From Roseiterribacter gracilis (GTDB lineage Bacteria; Pseudomonadota; Alphaproteobacteria; BOG-932; Roseiterribacteraceae), in contig BOPV01000001.1 of assembly GCA_018332375.1 (NCBI GenBank), forward strand, positions 1,302,001-1,366,000: a DNA stretch of 64,000 nucleotides, read 5' to 3'. The notes under the pieces were generated by a model. That model worked only from the letters and a program-made list of their open reading frames with translations, did not search any database and was not told where the DNA came from. A program made the position numbers and the translations under genes. Below are positions 25,906 to 34,377 of the stretch, piece after piece (the stretch's first letter is position 1; every line of letters begins with the position of its first letter).

Positions 25906-27180
25906 ATGGAGTCGGATTCCGCGGCGTCGGCGGTGCGTGTCGGCCGTGTTCGCTGGGTCATTTGCGGGCTGCTCTTTGCAGCGACCGCCATCAACTATAT
26001 CGATCGTCAGATCATCGGCGTGCTCAAGCCGACCTTGCAAGCCGAGTATGGCTGGAGCGAGATCGACTACGGCGACATCATCTTTTGGTTCCAGGCCGCC
26101 TACGCGCTTGGCTATATCAGCTTCGGTCGCGTCGTCGATCGCGTCGGTGCGCGCACCGGCTACGCGCTTGCCGTCACCGTGTGGACGATCGCGCATATGG
26201 CGCACGCGGCCTGCACGTCGCTCGGCGGCTTCATGGCAGCGCGGTTCGCGCTCGGTCTCGGCGAGGCAGGCAATTTTCCGTCGGGCTTGAAAGCAGTCGC
26301 CGAGTGGTTCCCGAAAAAGGAACGTGCACTGGCGGTCGGCATCTTCAATGCCGGCGCCAATGTCGGCGCCATCGTCACGCCTTTGATCGTCCCGGTCATC
26401 ACCATCGCGCTCGGCTGGCGCGCCGCGTTTCTGATCACCGGATTGTTCACCATCGTGTGGCTGGTGGCGTGGTGGGCGATGTATCGCCGGCCGCAGGAAC
26501 ATGCGCGCGTCACCGCGGCGGAACTTGCACTGATCCAAAGCGATCCGCCCGATGCAATCACGCCGATCCCGTGGACGCGCCTACTGAAGGTGCGCGAGAC
26601 CTGGGCCTATGCTGCGGGCAAGTTCCTGATCGATCCGATCTGGTGGATGTTCTTGTTCTGGCTGCCGGACTTTTTCGCTAAGCGGCACGGACTCGATCTC
26701 AAGAGCTATGGGCCGCCGCTGGTGGTCGTCTATATTCTGTCGGACGTTGGCAGCATCTTCGGCGGCTGGATGTCGTCGTCGTTGATGAAGCGTGGCGTGT
26801 CGCTGTCGGCGTCGCGCAAATGGGCGATGTTCGTGTGCGCCGTTGCGGTGCTGCCGATCATGTTCGCGATGTATATCGACAATCTGTGGATGGCGGTGCT
26901 GGTCGTCGGCATCGCGACTGCAGCGCATCAAGGCTTCTCGTGCAATCTCTACACGCTGCCGTCCGACGTGTTTCCGCGTCGCGCGGTTGCATCGGTGGTC
27001 GGAATTGGCGGTACGGCGGGTGCCATCGGCGGCATGCTGATGGCGAAGTACGCCGGTTGGGTGCTCGACGCGATTGGCAGCTACACGCCGATCTTCATCG
27101 TTGCCGGGACGGTCTATCTGGTCGCGTTGCTGGTCATCCACCTTCTGTCGCCGCGTTACGAAGCGGCGAAGGTCGAATAG
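25906..27180 (+). CDS. MFS hexuronate transporter (anion:cation symporter, ExuT type)
   Basis: A 424-residue inner-membrane transporter with 12 predicted helices. The start of helix 1, AATAINYIDRQIIGVLKPTL, and the following GWSEIDYGDI are hallmarks of the ACS family that includes ExuT and GarP. RFALGLGEAGNFPSGLKAVAEWFPKKER is the family signature in helices 4-5. With uxaC and uxaA nearby, galacturonate or short unsaturated galacturonate products are the probable cargo. ATG 25906 follows GAGAGGG. Probably cotranscribed with the MhpD-like gene 62 bp upstream. Confidence 0.9.
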   Translation: MESDSAASAVRVGRVRWVICGLLFAATAINYIDRQIIGVLKPTLQAEYGWSEIDYGDIIFWFQAAYALGYISFGRVVDRVGARTGYALAVTVWTIAHMAHAACTSLGGFMAARFALGLGEAGNFPSGLKAVAEWFPKKERALAVGIFNAGANVGAIVTPLIVPVITIALGWRAAFLITGLFTIVWLVAWWAMYRRPQEHARVTAAELALIQSDPPDAITPIPWTRLLKVRETWAYAAGKFLIDPIWWMFLFWLPDFFAKRHGLDLKSYGPPLVVVYILSDVGSIFGGWMSSSLMKRGVSLSASRKWAMFVCAVAVLPIMFAMYIDNLWMAVLVVGIATAAHQGFSCNLYTLPSDVFPRRAVASVVGIGGTAGAIGGMLMAKYAGWVLDAIGSYTPIFIVAGTVYLVALLVIHLLSPRYEAAKVE

Positions 27181-27184
27181 CCAT

Positions 27185-27460
27185 CTAGTTCGGCAGCTGC
27201 CGCAACTCGTCGACCTGACGGATCGCCTGCAACACGCGATCCCATTCTTCGGCGCGTTCCAGCCGGTCTTCGGCCAGCGCCAGGCGCACCTGCTGTAGCG
27301 CGCAGGTCTGCGCTTCCCCGCCGCACTTGCCCAACAGCACGAAGGCCGCGAGCCAGAACGGCCGGTCCTGGATTGTCAAACCGACCGACGCCGGTTCGTC
27401 GTCCAGGTAGCGGTCTTCCCTGGGTTCAACCGCAGCAGTGCGTGTGTTTCGTGCGCCCAT
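27185..27460 (-). CDS. Small hypothetical protein
   Basis: A 91-residue protein (from ATG 27460, MGARNTRTA; an ATG 24 bp further upstream is possible). The first 30 residues are polar. The rest is helical and includes DRPFWLAAFVLLGKCGGEAQTCALQQ and a charged C-terminal helix, LERAEEWDRVLQAIRQVDEL. It has two cysteines and no signal peptide. It is convergent with the hexuronate transporter, with only 4 bp between the stops. I do not recognise a function. Confidence 0.55.
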   Translation of the reverse strand: MGARNTRTAAVEPREDRYLDDEPASVGLTIQDRPFWLAAFVLLGKCGGEAQTCALQQVRLALAEDRLERAEEWDRVLQAIRQVDELRQLPN

Positions 27461-27469
27461 TGTCGTCTC

Positions 27470-27497
27470 CGTCCGTCCAAACACCTTTCGACGGACG
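27470..27497. repeat. 8-bp inverted repeat upstream of the small hypothetical gene
   Basis: CGTCCGTC (27470-27477) and GACGGACG (27490-27497) flank a 12-nt spacer, just upstream of the start at 27460. It might be an operator or a 5' leader hairpin. Little more can be said. Confidence 0.3.
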
Positions 27498-27592
27498 AGG
27501 ACTGCAAGGGGCGCGCCAGCGCCGTCGCGGCGGTCTTGCCGGCCTGCCCGCGGCTAGTTCCCCGGCACCGCGCCGTTCCATAAGATCGCGCC

Positions 27593-28261
27593 ATGATCAT
27601 CTGTATCGGCGAGGTCCTCGCCGCCGACGCGCTTCGTGAAATTACAGGGCTTCTCGACCAGGCCGGCTTTGTCGAAGGGCGCAGCACAGCCGGCTGGGCC
27701 GCGCGCGAGGTCAAACATAATCTGCAGCTGTCGACCAAAGCGCCGCAGCATGCGCGTGCGACTGCAATCGCGCGCGGCGCGATCGACAACAACGCGACCT
27801 TCAAGTCGGCGTCCCTGCCCCGCGCGCTGACACCGCTTCTGTTCAGCCGGTCGGAAACCGGCATGGGATACGGCGCGCATGTCGACAATGCGATGATGGG
27901 CGATCCGCCGGTCCGCACCGACCTTGCCTTTACGCTGTTCCTGTCCGCACCCGAACAATATGAAGGCGGCGCGCTGGTGATCGACGATGCGGGCGGCGAG
28001 CAGGAATTCAAACTGCCGGCCGGCGCGATGGTCCTCTATCCCGCAACGACCTTGCATCGCGTCGAAGAGGTCACGCGCGGACGGCGCGACGTTGCGGTCG
28101 GCTGGGTGCAAAGCCTGGTGCGCGATCCGCGCGGCCGCGAAATGTTGTTCGACCTCGATCGCACACGGCGCGCGCTGTTCGAACGCGACGGCAAGTCGGC
28201 CGAATTCGACACGTTGCAAAAGACCTATTCCAACCTGCTACGCATGCTGGCGGAAACATGA
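27593..28261 (+). CDS. Fe(II)/2-oxoglutarate-dependent PKHD-type hydroxylase (PiuC/YbiX family)
   Basis: A 222-residue cytoplasmic dioxygenase of the PKHD family. The double-stranded beta-helix iron site is His96 and Asp98 in YGAHVDNAMMG and His155 in PATTLHRVEEVTRG; Arg165 in the same region would bind 2-oxoglutarate. The N-terminal FVEGRSTAGWAAREVKHN and the ending SLVRDPRGREMLFDLD are typical of PiuC, often beside TonB siderophore receptors. The natural substrate of the family is not known. Here there is no adjacent receptor. Instead the stop overlaps the thiolase start by 4 bp, an unusual partner. Confidence 0.92.
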   Translation: MIICIGEVLAADALREITGLLDQAGFVEGRSTAGWAAREVKHNLQLSTKAPQHARATAIARGAIDNNATFKSASLPRALTPLLFSRSETGMGYGAHVDNAMMGDPPVRTDLAFTLFLSAPEQYEGGALVIDDAGGEQEFKLPAGAMVLYPATTLHRVEEVTRGRRDVAVGWVQSLVRDPRGREMLFDLDRTRRALFERDGKSAEFDTLQKTYSNLLRMLAET

Positions 28262-29415
28262 CCGAAGCCTATCTGGTTGCCGCAACGCGCACCGCGGGCG
28301 CCCGCCGTGGCGGCAAGTTCAAAGACCAGCATCCGGTCGATCTCGCCGCTGCCGTGCTGAACGATTTGCTGGCGCGCAGCGGTTGCGATCCGGCGCTGGT
28401 CGACGACGTGATCCTGGGCTGCGTCAGCCAGGCCGGCGAGCAATCGACCAATGTCGCGCGCAACGCGGTGCTGGCCTCGGGCCTGCCCGAAACGATTCCG
28501 GGCACGTCGATCGATCGCCAATGCGGCTCGTCGCAACAGGCGCTGCAATTTGCGGCGCAGGCTGTGATGTCGGGCACGATGGACGTGGTGATTGCAGGTG
28601 GCGTCGAAAGCATGAGCCGCGTGCCGATGGGCATGCCGCATGCGCTGCCGCGCGCGCAGGGATTGGGCGCCTATCTCAGCCCGCAGATCAACGCGCGCTA
28701 TGGCAATGTCGAATTCAGCCAGTTCGACGGCGCCGAGATCATCGCCGAACGGTTCGGTTTCACGCGCGAAGCGATGGATGCGTTCGCGCTCGACAGCCAT
28801 CGCAAGGCCGCAGCCGCAACCGCCGCCGGCAAGTTCAAACAAGAGATTCTGGTGGTCGAGGTCGACGGCGTGCCGCACGCGACCGACGAAGGCATTCGCG
28901 CCGACACCAGCCTCGAAGCGCTCGGCGGATTGAAGTTGCTGCGCGAAGGCGGCCGTGTCACGGCCGGCAATGCCAGTCAGATTTGCGACGGCGCTTCAGG
29001 CGTTCTGGTCGTGAGCGAACGCGGCTTGAAACGATTGGGCGTCGCACCGCTAGCGCGCGTACATCATATGAGCGTGCTGGGCGGCGATCCGGTGACGATG
29101 CTGGACGTGCCGCTGGCTGCAACCGAACGCGCGCTGCGACGTGCCGGGATGAAGATCGGCGAGATCGATCTGTTCGAAGTCAACGAGGCCTTCGCTTGCG
29201 TGCCGATGGCGTGGCTCAAAGCAACCGGTGCTGATCCGAACCGGCTCAACGTGCATGGCGGTGCGATTGCGCTCGGCCATCCGCTGGGTGCGTCGGGCAC
29301 CAAGTTGATGACCACCCTGCTATCGGCGCTGCACGACCGGAACAAACGCTTTGGGCTGCAGACGATGTGCGAGGGCGGCGGACAGGCCAACGTCACGATT
29401 GTTGAACGGCTTTAG
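28258..29415 (+). CDS. Acetyl-CoA C-acyltransferase (thiolase)
   Basis: A 385-residue cytoplasmic thiolase. The acyl-accepting Cys89 is in SIDRQCGSSQQALQF, the active-site His is in GGAIALGHPLGASG, and the second catalytic Cys is in QTMCEGGGQANVT. This is the degradative/biosynthetic type II thiolase layout with N-E-A-F in FEVNEAFACV. It could cleave 3-oxoacyl-CoA from fatty or branched-chain acids. The ATGA overlap with the dioxygenase gene implies translational coupling. Its TAG stop overlaps the TAA of the convergent HpcH/HpaI aldolase gene. Substrate length is not determinable. Confidence 0.94.
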   Translation: MTEAYLVAATRTAGARRGGKFKDQHPVDLAAAVLNDLLARSGCDPALVDDVILGCVSQAGEQSTNVARNAVLASGLPETIPGTSIDRQCGSSQQALQFAAQAVMSGTMDVVIAGGVESMSRVPMGMPHALPRAQGLGAYLSPQINARYGNVEFSQFDGAEIIAERFGFTREAMDAFALDSHRKAAAATAAGKFKQEILVVEVDGVPHATDEGIRADTSLEALGGLKLLREGGRVTAGNASQICDGASGVLVVSERGLKRLGVAPLARVHHMSVLGGDPVTMLDVPLAATERALRRAGMKIGEIDLFEVNEAFACVPMAWLKATGADPNRLNVHGGAIALGHPLGASGTKLMTTLLSALHDRNKRFGLQTMCEGGGQANVTIVERL

Positions 29416-30203
29416 TATCCAGTCGACGACGGTTCGGGACGTTTCGCGCCGCGAATTTCCGCCATGGCGCTGTTCAGCACGTTGCGCAGGAACATCACGT
29501 CGTTGCCCGGCGTGATCAGGTCGAAGCCTTGCTGTACGCGCTGCACCGCGCCGGCCGGACCGGAACAGAAGATGCCGGTCATCAACCCCTTTGCCGCCGC
29601 GGTCTTGCGAATATGTTCGACGCGTTCGATCACGAACGGATCGTCATGTTCGGGTTTGGGCGAGCGGCCCAGCGCCAATGCGAGATCGTTGGGACCGATA
29701 AAGATGCCGTCGAGCCCCGGCGTCGCGACGATTGCGTCGAGATTTGCGATCGCTACTTCGGTTTCGATCATCGCCAGCACCAGCATCTCTTTGTCGGCAC
29801 CGCTGAGATAATCCATGCCGCCATACAACAGGCCACGCGCCGGGCCGAAGCTGCGCGTGCCGGTCGGCGGATAGCGGCAAGTCGATACCAGGCGCTCGGC
29901 ATCTTCGCGGGTCGAAATCATCGGGCAGATGACGCCATACGCGCCGGCGTCTAGCAGCTTCATGATCTCGGCCGGATCGTTGCGCGACGGGCGCACCAGC
30001 GGAATCGCGTTCGAGGTCGAAATCGCCTGCAGCATTGGCACCGCCGCATCGAAGCCGATCATGCCGTGCTGCAGGTCGATCGTGACCGCGTCGAACCCCA
30101 GATGCGCGATCACCTCGGCCGCGTAGGAGGACGGGATCGACAGCCAGGCGCTGAGGATCAGCTTGCGCTCGGCATGGAGTGCACGCAGGCGGTTGCTTCG
30201 CAT
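29412..30203 (-). CDS. HpcH/HpaI-family aldolase (class II pyruvate-dependent)
   Basis: A 263-residue TIM-barrel enzyme cleaving 4-hydroxy-2-oxo acids to pyruvate plus an aldehyde, or a CitE-like relative. Motifs are DAVTIDLQHGMIGFD, the strand LVRPSRNDPAEIMKLLDAG (general Arg), the metal ligands Glu in LAMIETEVAIANLD and Asp in IFIGPNDLALALG. ATG 30203 (MRSNRLRAL) is preferred over an ATG 72 bp upstream that lies near the opposite gene's start. It is divergent from the acyl-CoA dehydrogenase gene, so the two share an upstream region. The exact substrate is unknown; it might receive the product of the MhpD-like hydratase 4 kb away, which is speculative. Confidence 0.88.
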   Translation of the reverse strand: MRSNRLRALHAERKLILSAWLSIPSSYAAEVIAHLGFDAVTIDLQHGMIGFDAAVPMLQAISTSNAIPLVRPSRNDPAEIMKLLDAGAYGVICPMISTREDAERLVSTCRYPPTGTRSFGPARGLLYGGMDYLSGADKEMLVLAMIETEVAIANLDAIVATPGLDGIFIGPNDLALALGRSPKPEHDDPFVIERVEHIRKTAAAKGLMTGIFCSGPAGAVQRVQQGFDLITPGNDVMFLRNVLNSAMAEIRGAKRPEPSSTGY

Positions 30204-30273
30204 CAGGCCCTCAAATGGATGGAATGTCGGGTCGCAGATTGACAGGCCTTGGCCAGCTTTCAATGGTGGCCCC

Positions 30274-31425
30274 ATGACCGTCCCCGACCACGCAGATATC
30301 CGCGATTCCGTCCGCCGCCTGTGCGCGCAATATCCCGCGACCTACTGGCGCGAGATGGATCGCGACCGCGCCTATCCCAGCGCGTTCGTCCAGGCCCTGA
30401 CCGAAGCCGGCTTTCTCGCAGTGCTGATCCCCGAAGAATATGGCGGTAGCGGACTTGGGCTCGGCGCCGCAGCCGCGATCCTCGAAGAGATCCAGAAGAG
30501 CGGTGCCAACGGTGCGGCCTGCCACGCGCAGCTCTACATGATGGGCACGTTGCTGCGGCACGGATCGGAAGAGCAGAAGCAGAAATACCTGCCCGGCATT
30601 GCGTCGGGCGCGCTGCGGATGCAGGCATTTGGCGTCACCGAACCAACCAGCGGAACCGACACATCGGCATTGAAGACTGTGGCGCGCCGCGATGGCGACG
30701 TCTGGCGCGTCAGCGGTCAGAAAGTCTGGACGTCGCGTGCCGAATATTCCGACCTGATGCTGGTGCTGGCGCGCACGCGCCCGCCGCGCGAAGGCAAGAA
30801 ACCCGCCGACGGCCTGTCGGTGCTGCTGCTCGACATGCGCGAAGCGGGCAAAGGTCTGACGATCCGCCCGATCCGCACCATGATGAATCACTCGACGACC
30901 GAAGTGTTCTTCGACGACGTGCCGGTGCCGGCGGAAAATCTGATCGGCAATGAAGGCGACGGGTTCAAATATATTCTGAGCGGGATGAACGCAGAGCGGA
31001 TTCTGATCGCGTCGGAATGTATCGGCGACGCGCGCTGGTTCATCGACAAGGCCGTGGACTACGCCAAAGAGCGCCAGATCTTCGGCCGTCCGATCGGACA
31101 AAATCAGGGCGTGCAATTCCCGATCGCACGCGCCTATGCCGCGACCGAAGCGGCTGCACTGATGGTCAAAGCCGCGATCGCGAAATATGAAGCGGGCGAA
31201 AATGTCGGCGCCGAAGCCAATATGGCCAAGCTGCTGGCTGCCGACGCGTCGTGGCAGGCCGCCGACATGTGCGTGCAGACGCATGGCGGTTTCGGCTTTG
31301 CCGAAGAATATGACGTCGAGCGCAAATTCCGCGAAGCGCGCCTGTACCAGGTCGCACCGATCTCGACCAACTTGATCCTCTCCTTCCTGGGCGAGCATGT
31401 GCTCGGCCTGCCGCGTTCCTACTGA
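30274..31425 (+). CDS. Acyl-CoA dehydrogenase
   Basis: FAD-dependent acyl-CoA dehydrogenase, 383 residues, making a 2,3-enoyl-CoA. Flavin and substrate blocks are present: QAFGVTEPTSGTDTSALKT, VSGQKVWTSRAEYSD, RQIFGRPIGQNQGVQFPIA and QTHGGFGFAEEYDVERKFRE. The usual catalytic YEGT near the C-terminus is replaced by LYQVAPIST. A glutamate occurs instead at Glu241 in SGMNAERILIA, the place used by isovaleryl-CoA dehydrogenase. ATG 30274 starts at the conserved N-terminus. The stop TGA overlaps the next start (TGATG), linking it to the CaiB-type gene, so a pathway using a CoA-transfer-activated acid is likely. Confidence 0.92.
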   Translation: MTVPDHADIRDSVRRLCAQYPATYWREMDRDRAYPSAFVQALTEAGFLAVLIPEEYGGSGLGLGAAAAILEEIQKSGANGAACHAQLYMMGTLLRHGSEEQKQKYLPGIASGALRMQAFGVTEPTSGTDTSALKTVARRDGDVWRVSGQKVWTSRAEYSDLMLVLARTRPPREGKKPADGLSVLLLDMREAGKGLTIRPIRTMMNHSTTEVFFDDVPVPAENLIGNEGDGFKYILSGMNAERILIASECIGDARWFIDKAVDYAKERQIFGRPIGQNQGVQFPIARAYAATEAAALMVKAAIAKYEAGENVGAEANMAKLLAADASWQAADMCVQTHGGFGFAEEYDVERKFREARLYQVAPISTNLILSFLGEHVLGLPRSY

Positions 31426-32552
31426 TGACGAACCGGCCGCTCGAAGGTCTGTTGGTCATCGCGCTGGAACAGGCAGTCGCGGCCCCCTATTGCACGGCGC
31501 GGCTCGCCGATGCGGGCGCGCGCGTGATCAAGATCGAACGCGACGAAGGCGACTTCGCGCGCAACTATGACAGCGTCGTACACGGCGAGAGTGCCTATTT
31601 CGTCTGGCTCAATCGCGGCAAAGAATCGATCACGCTCGACATCAAACAGCCGGCCGATGCCGCGCTGCTCGCCAACATGATCAGCAAGGCTGACGTGTTC
31701 GTGCAGAATCTCGCACCCGGCGCCGCTGCGCGCGCCGGCTTCGGATCCGACGCATTGCGCGCGCGGCACAAGCGTTTGATTACCTGCGACATCAGCGGCT
31801 ACGGCGAAACCGGTCCGGGCGCGGATCTCAAAGCCTACGACCTGCTGGTGCAGTGCGAATCCGGGCTGGCCTCGATCACCGGCGCGCCCGAAGCGCCCGG
31901 CCGCGTCGGCGTTTCGCTCGCCGATCTCGCCTGCGGACAGAATGCGCATGCCGCGATCCTGCAGGCACTCTATGCGCGCGAGAAAAACGGCCTGGGAGCA
32001 GGCGTTGCCGTCAGCCTGTTCGACGGCATGGCCGATTGGATGACGGTGCCGCTGCTGCACCAGGACTATGCGGGCAAGCCGCCGAAGCGCGTCGGGCTCA
32101 ACCATCCGTCGATCGCGCCCTACGGTGCCTATGCGACCGGCGACGGCAAGCTGACCGTGATTTCAATTCAGAATGAGCGCGAATGGCGGTCGCTGTGCGC
32201 GACGGCCTTGCAGCACCCGGCGCTGGCTGAAGATGCGCGCTTTGCCTCGAACAATCTGCGCGTCACCAACCGTCCGGCGCTGGACGCGGAGATCAGTGCG
32301 GTGGTGAGCAAGCTGACGCGCGACGTATTCGTCGAACGGCTGCGCGCGGCAAACGTCGCGTATGGTGCGGTCAACGAGGTCGCCGATCTGTCGACACATC
32401 CGCAATTGCGCCGCGTGACGTTCGACACGCCAACCGGGCCGGTCGCCCTGCCCGCACCCGCCATGCGTTGGCGCGGCGACGACGATCTTTCCTTGGGACC
32501 AACGCCCGCGCTTGGCGAGCACAGCGAGAAACTGCGCGCGGAGTTCGGCTGA
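31425..32552 (+). CDS. CaiB/BaiF-family CoA-transferase (class III)
   Basis: A 375-residue cytoplasmic transferase that moves CoA between carboxylic acids. Family features are the N-terminal LVIALEQAVAAPYCTARLADAGA, the VIKIERDEGDFARNYD segment, WLNRGKESITLDIK and the nucleophilic Asp in KAYDLLVQCESGLASITG. It starts on the TGATG overlap with the acyl-CoA dehydrogenase gene and is probably coupled to it. Together with the divergent HpcH/HpaI aldolase the set resembles routes for C5-C6 dicarboxylic or branched acids, but the donor and acceptor cannot be read from sequence. Confidence 0.92.
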   Translation: MTNRPLEGLLVIALEQAVAAPYCTARLADAGARVIKIERDEGDFARNYDSVVHGESAYFVWLNRGKESITLDIKQPADAALLANMISKADVFVQNLAPGAAARAGFGSDALRARHKRLITCDISGYGETGPGADLKAYDLLVQCESGLASITGAPEAPGRVGVSLADLACGQNAHAAILQALYAREKNGLGAGVAVSLFDGMADWMTVPLLHQDYAGKPPKRVGLNHPSIAPYGAYATGDGKLTVISIQNEREWRSLCATALQHPALAEDARFASNNLRVTNRPALDAEISAVVSKLTRDVFVERLRAANVAYGAVNEVADLSTHPQLRRVTFDTPTGPVALPAPAMRWRGDDDLSLGPTPALGEHSEKLRAEFG

Positions 32553-32556
32553 CGGT

Positions 32557-33672
32557 CTAGGCCGCCATCTGCCCCAGCATGTTGCGCACCAGGTCGGACT
32601 TGTCCTTGGTGTTGAGCAGCTTTGCCGAGCGGCGTTTCAACGTGCGCTGCCACACGTCGCTGAGATGTCCCAACTTGGCGACGCTGATGCCGATCGACTG
32701 GAAGTAGCTCGACGCATCGGCGAGGAAGGCCGAGAAAGCCTGATGGTCGTTGCGCTGCACGAACATGCCGTCGAACGCGGTGCGGTACCGCACCATGCGC
32801 TTTTCCAACTCGGACGCCATGGTTGAAAACGCGCTCACAAGCTCGTTCAACGCGCGTTTGGCGGCCGGATCCATCATACTTGCTTCGGCGACGCGACGCT
32901 CGGTCTCAAGCCATTTTTGCAGCTCGCCCAGAACGCCGTTCTTCTCGCCTTTTTCGAACTGCAAATAGACGACGCCTTTCCAGGCGAAAAACGATTCCGC
33001 CGCGCTGTCGGCCGGAAGCTGGAAGAGCTGCGCCAGCTCATTGAGCTTGCGCATATCCTGCGCGCCCCACAGCGCATCGATCACGCCTTGGCGGCCACGG
33101 CTGCAAAGGTTGCGGCCTTGATAGATTGCTTCCGCAACCGCGCCATATTGCTGCTCGGCAAAGGCGTTGAGGCGCTGTTCGGAGTCCGCCCCCATCGCGA
33201 AATAGTTGCTGTCGATTTTGACGCCTTCGGCCTGGAACCGTTCGCGCACCAGAAACGGCGCGAAGGACGGGATCGAGTCGAGAATTTCGAGCAGTTCGAA
33301 ATCGGCGGCCAGCGCATCGGAATTTTGCTTCTGCGACAGGTCGAACAGCTACGCCATCGCCTTGGTGAGCTGCGGCGTGCCGTAGAACACTGTACGCCCG
33401 CCCGCTGCTGGGCGATCCGGGTCGTAGGGCATGAAGATCTTGGTTGCGACAGTGCGGCGACGTTCGCGACTTTCGACCGTGCCTTCGAACGCGAGGCCAA
33501 CCGGCGGGCGATCTTTGATAAACACGCTTTCGTTGAAGATGCGCGACTTGAACAACAACAGCTCGGGCGCCTTGCGCCGCTCGCGTTGTTCGATGTCATG
33601 CGAAACTTGCGCGCAATTCAGAATGCGCGACGACGTACCGAGCGTCGCTCGTGTCTCTTGTTGTTCAGCCAT
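32557..33672 (-). pseudogene. Unrecognised family, copy 1, interrupted by one in-frame TAG
   Basis: Aligns over its whole length with the intact 374-residue gene at 36541-37665. The 5' part (33672-33352) encodes MAEQQETRA... to PQLTKAMA and ends at TAG 33349-33351. The same frame then continues without another lesion to 32557, through ILDSIPSFAPFLVRER, RQGVIDALWGAQDMRKLNEL, ESFFAWKGVVYLQFEKGEK and YRTAFDGMFVQRNDHQAFSAF. In the intact copy the matching codon is glutamate in AMNELLDL, so one base change GAG to TAG explains it. Restart at ATG 33249 could yield a 230-residue C-terminal piece. It could also be a sequencing error. Helical, soluble, no known domain. Confidence 0.75.
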
Positions 33673-33801
33673 CCCCACCGATGCCCGAAAGATTGAAGCG
33701 ATATGCGCGCTCTTCGGCCACCATGTGGGGGCGAGTTCATTGACGATTGATAAATTTCGATCGATTGATGCAAGCGAACTAGCTGAGACGGAAACAGCAG
33801 C

Positions 33802-34242
33802 TCAATCCTTCAACGTCCGCACCACCAGCAAAGTCTGCAAATGCGGCTTCAGCGCGATGCGGCTGAGATCGTCGGCGATGAATTTGGTCAGCGCTGCTGC
33901 GTCGGCCGCTTCGATGCGCAGCAGGTAGTCGGCGTCGCCGGCGACGAGATGGACTTCGAGAATCGCGGGCGTGTTGCGCAGGAACTCTTCGACGCGCGCA
34001 CGCTCTTGGTTGCCGTTGGCTGACAGGCTGACGCGCACGAAGCCGGTCACCGGCCGCGCGTCGACATCGTCGATCAAGGTGCGGTAGCCGCGGATGACAC
34101 CGCTATCTTCGAGCTTCTTCAGTCGAACGCCGCACAGCCGCGCCGTGATGCCGACCTGGTCGGCCAAGGCGCTGATCGCGATGCGCGCATTGGTTCGCAG
34201 CACGGCGAGCAGCTTGCGGTCGATTGCGTCGAGCTTGTCCAT
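33802..34242 (-). CDS. Lrp/AsnC-family transcriptional regulator
   Basis: A 146-residue regulator with an N-terminal winged HTH (DAIDRKLLAVLRTNARIAIS then ALADQVGITARLCGVRLKKLE) and a C-terminal RAM ligand-binding domain (GFVRVSLSANGNQERARVEEF, ILEVHLVAGDADYLLRIEA). Start is ATG 34242 (MDKLDAIDRKLL), the family's usual N-terminus; longer starts would run into the next gene's promoter. Divergent from the PLP-lyase gene 135 bp away, which it likely controls together with the amidohydrolase behind it, probably in response to an amino acid. A perfect inverted repeat sits directly before its start codon. Confidence 0.93.
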   Translation of the reverse strand: MDKLDAIDRKLLAVLRTNARIAISALADQVGITARLCGVRLKKLEDSGVIRGYRTLIDDVDARPVTGFVRVSLSANGNQERARVEEFLRNTPAILEVHLVAGDADYLLRIEAADAAALTKFIADDLSRIALKPHLQTLLVVRTLKD

Positions 34243-34246
34243 GGGG

Positions 34247-34267
34247 GCCAAGCTGGACCAGCTTGGC
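34247..34267. promoter_or_regulatory. Perfect inverted repeat adjoining the Lrp start
   Basis: GCCAAGCTG (34247-34255) and CAGCTTGGC (34259-34267) have a 3-nt spacer. The repeat begins 4 bp upstream of the Lrp start codon at 34242. It could be an autoregulatory operator, or an mRNA hairpin masking translation initiation. Confidence 0.5.
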
Positions 34268-34377
34268 GTCCCGCGTCCAGTGTTGGGGTCTCGCGCCTGC
34301 GCGCGGCGCCGAAAACACGCGTTCTGCGCCCGGTCTTTGCGCAGAAACGCCGCCGGCATCGCGCTAGCTTCGGCGGC

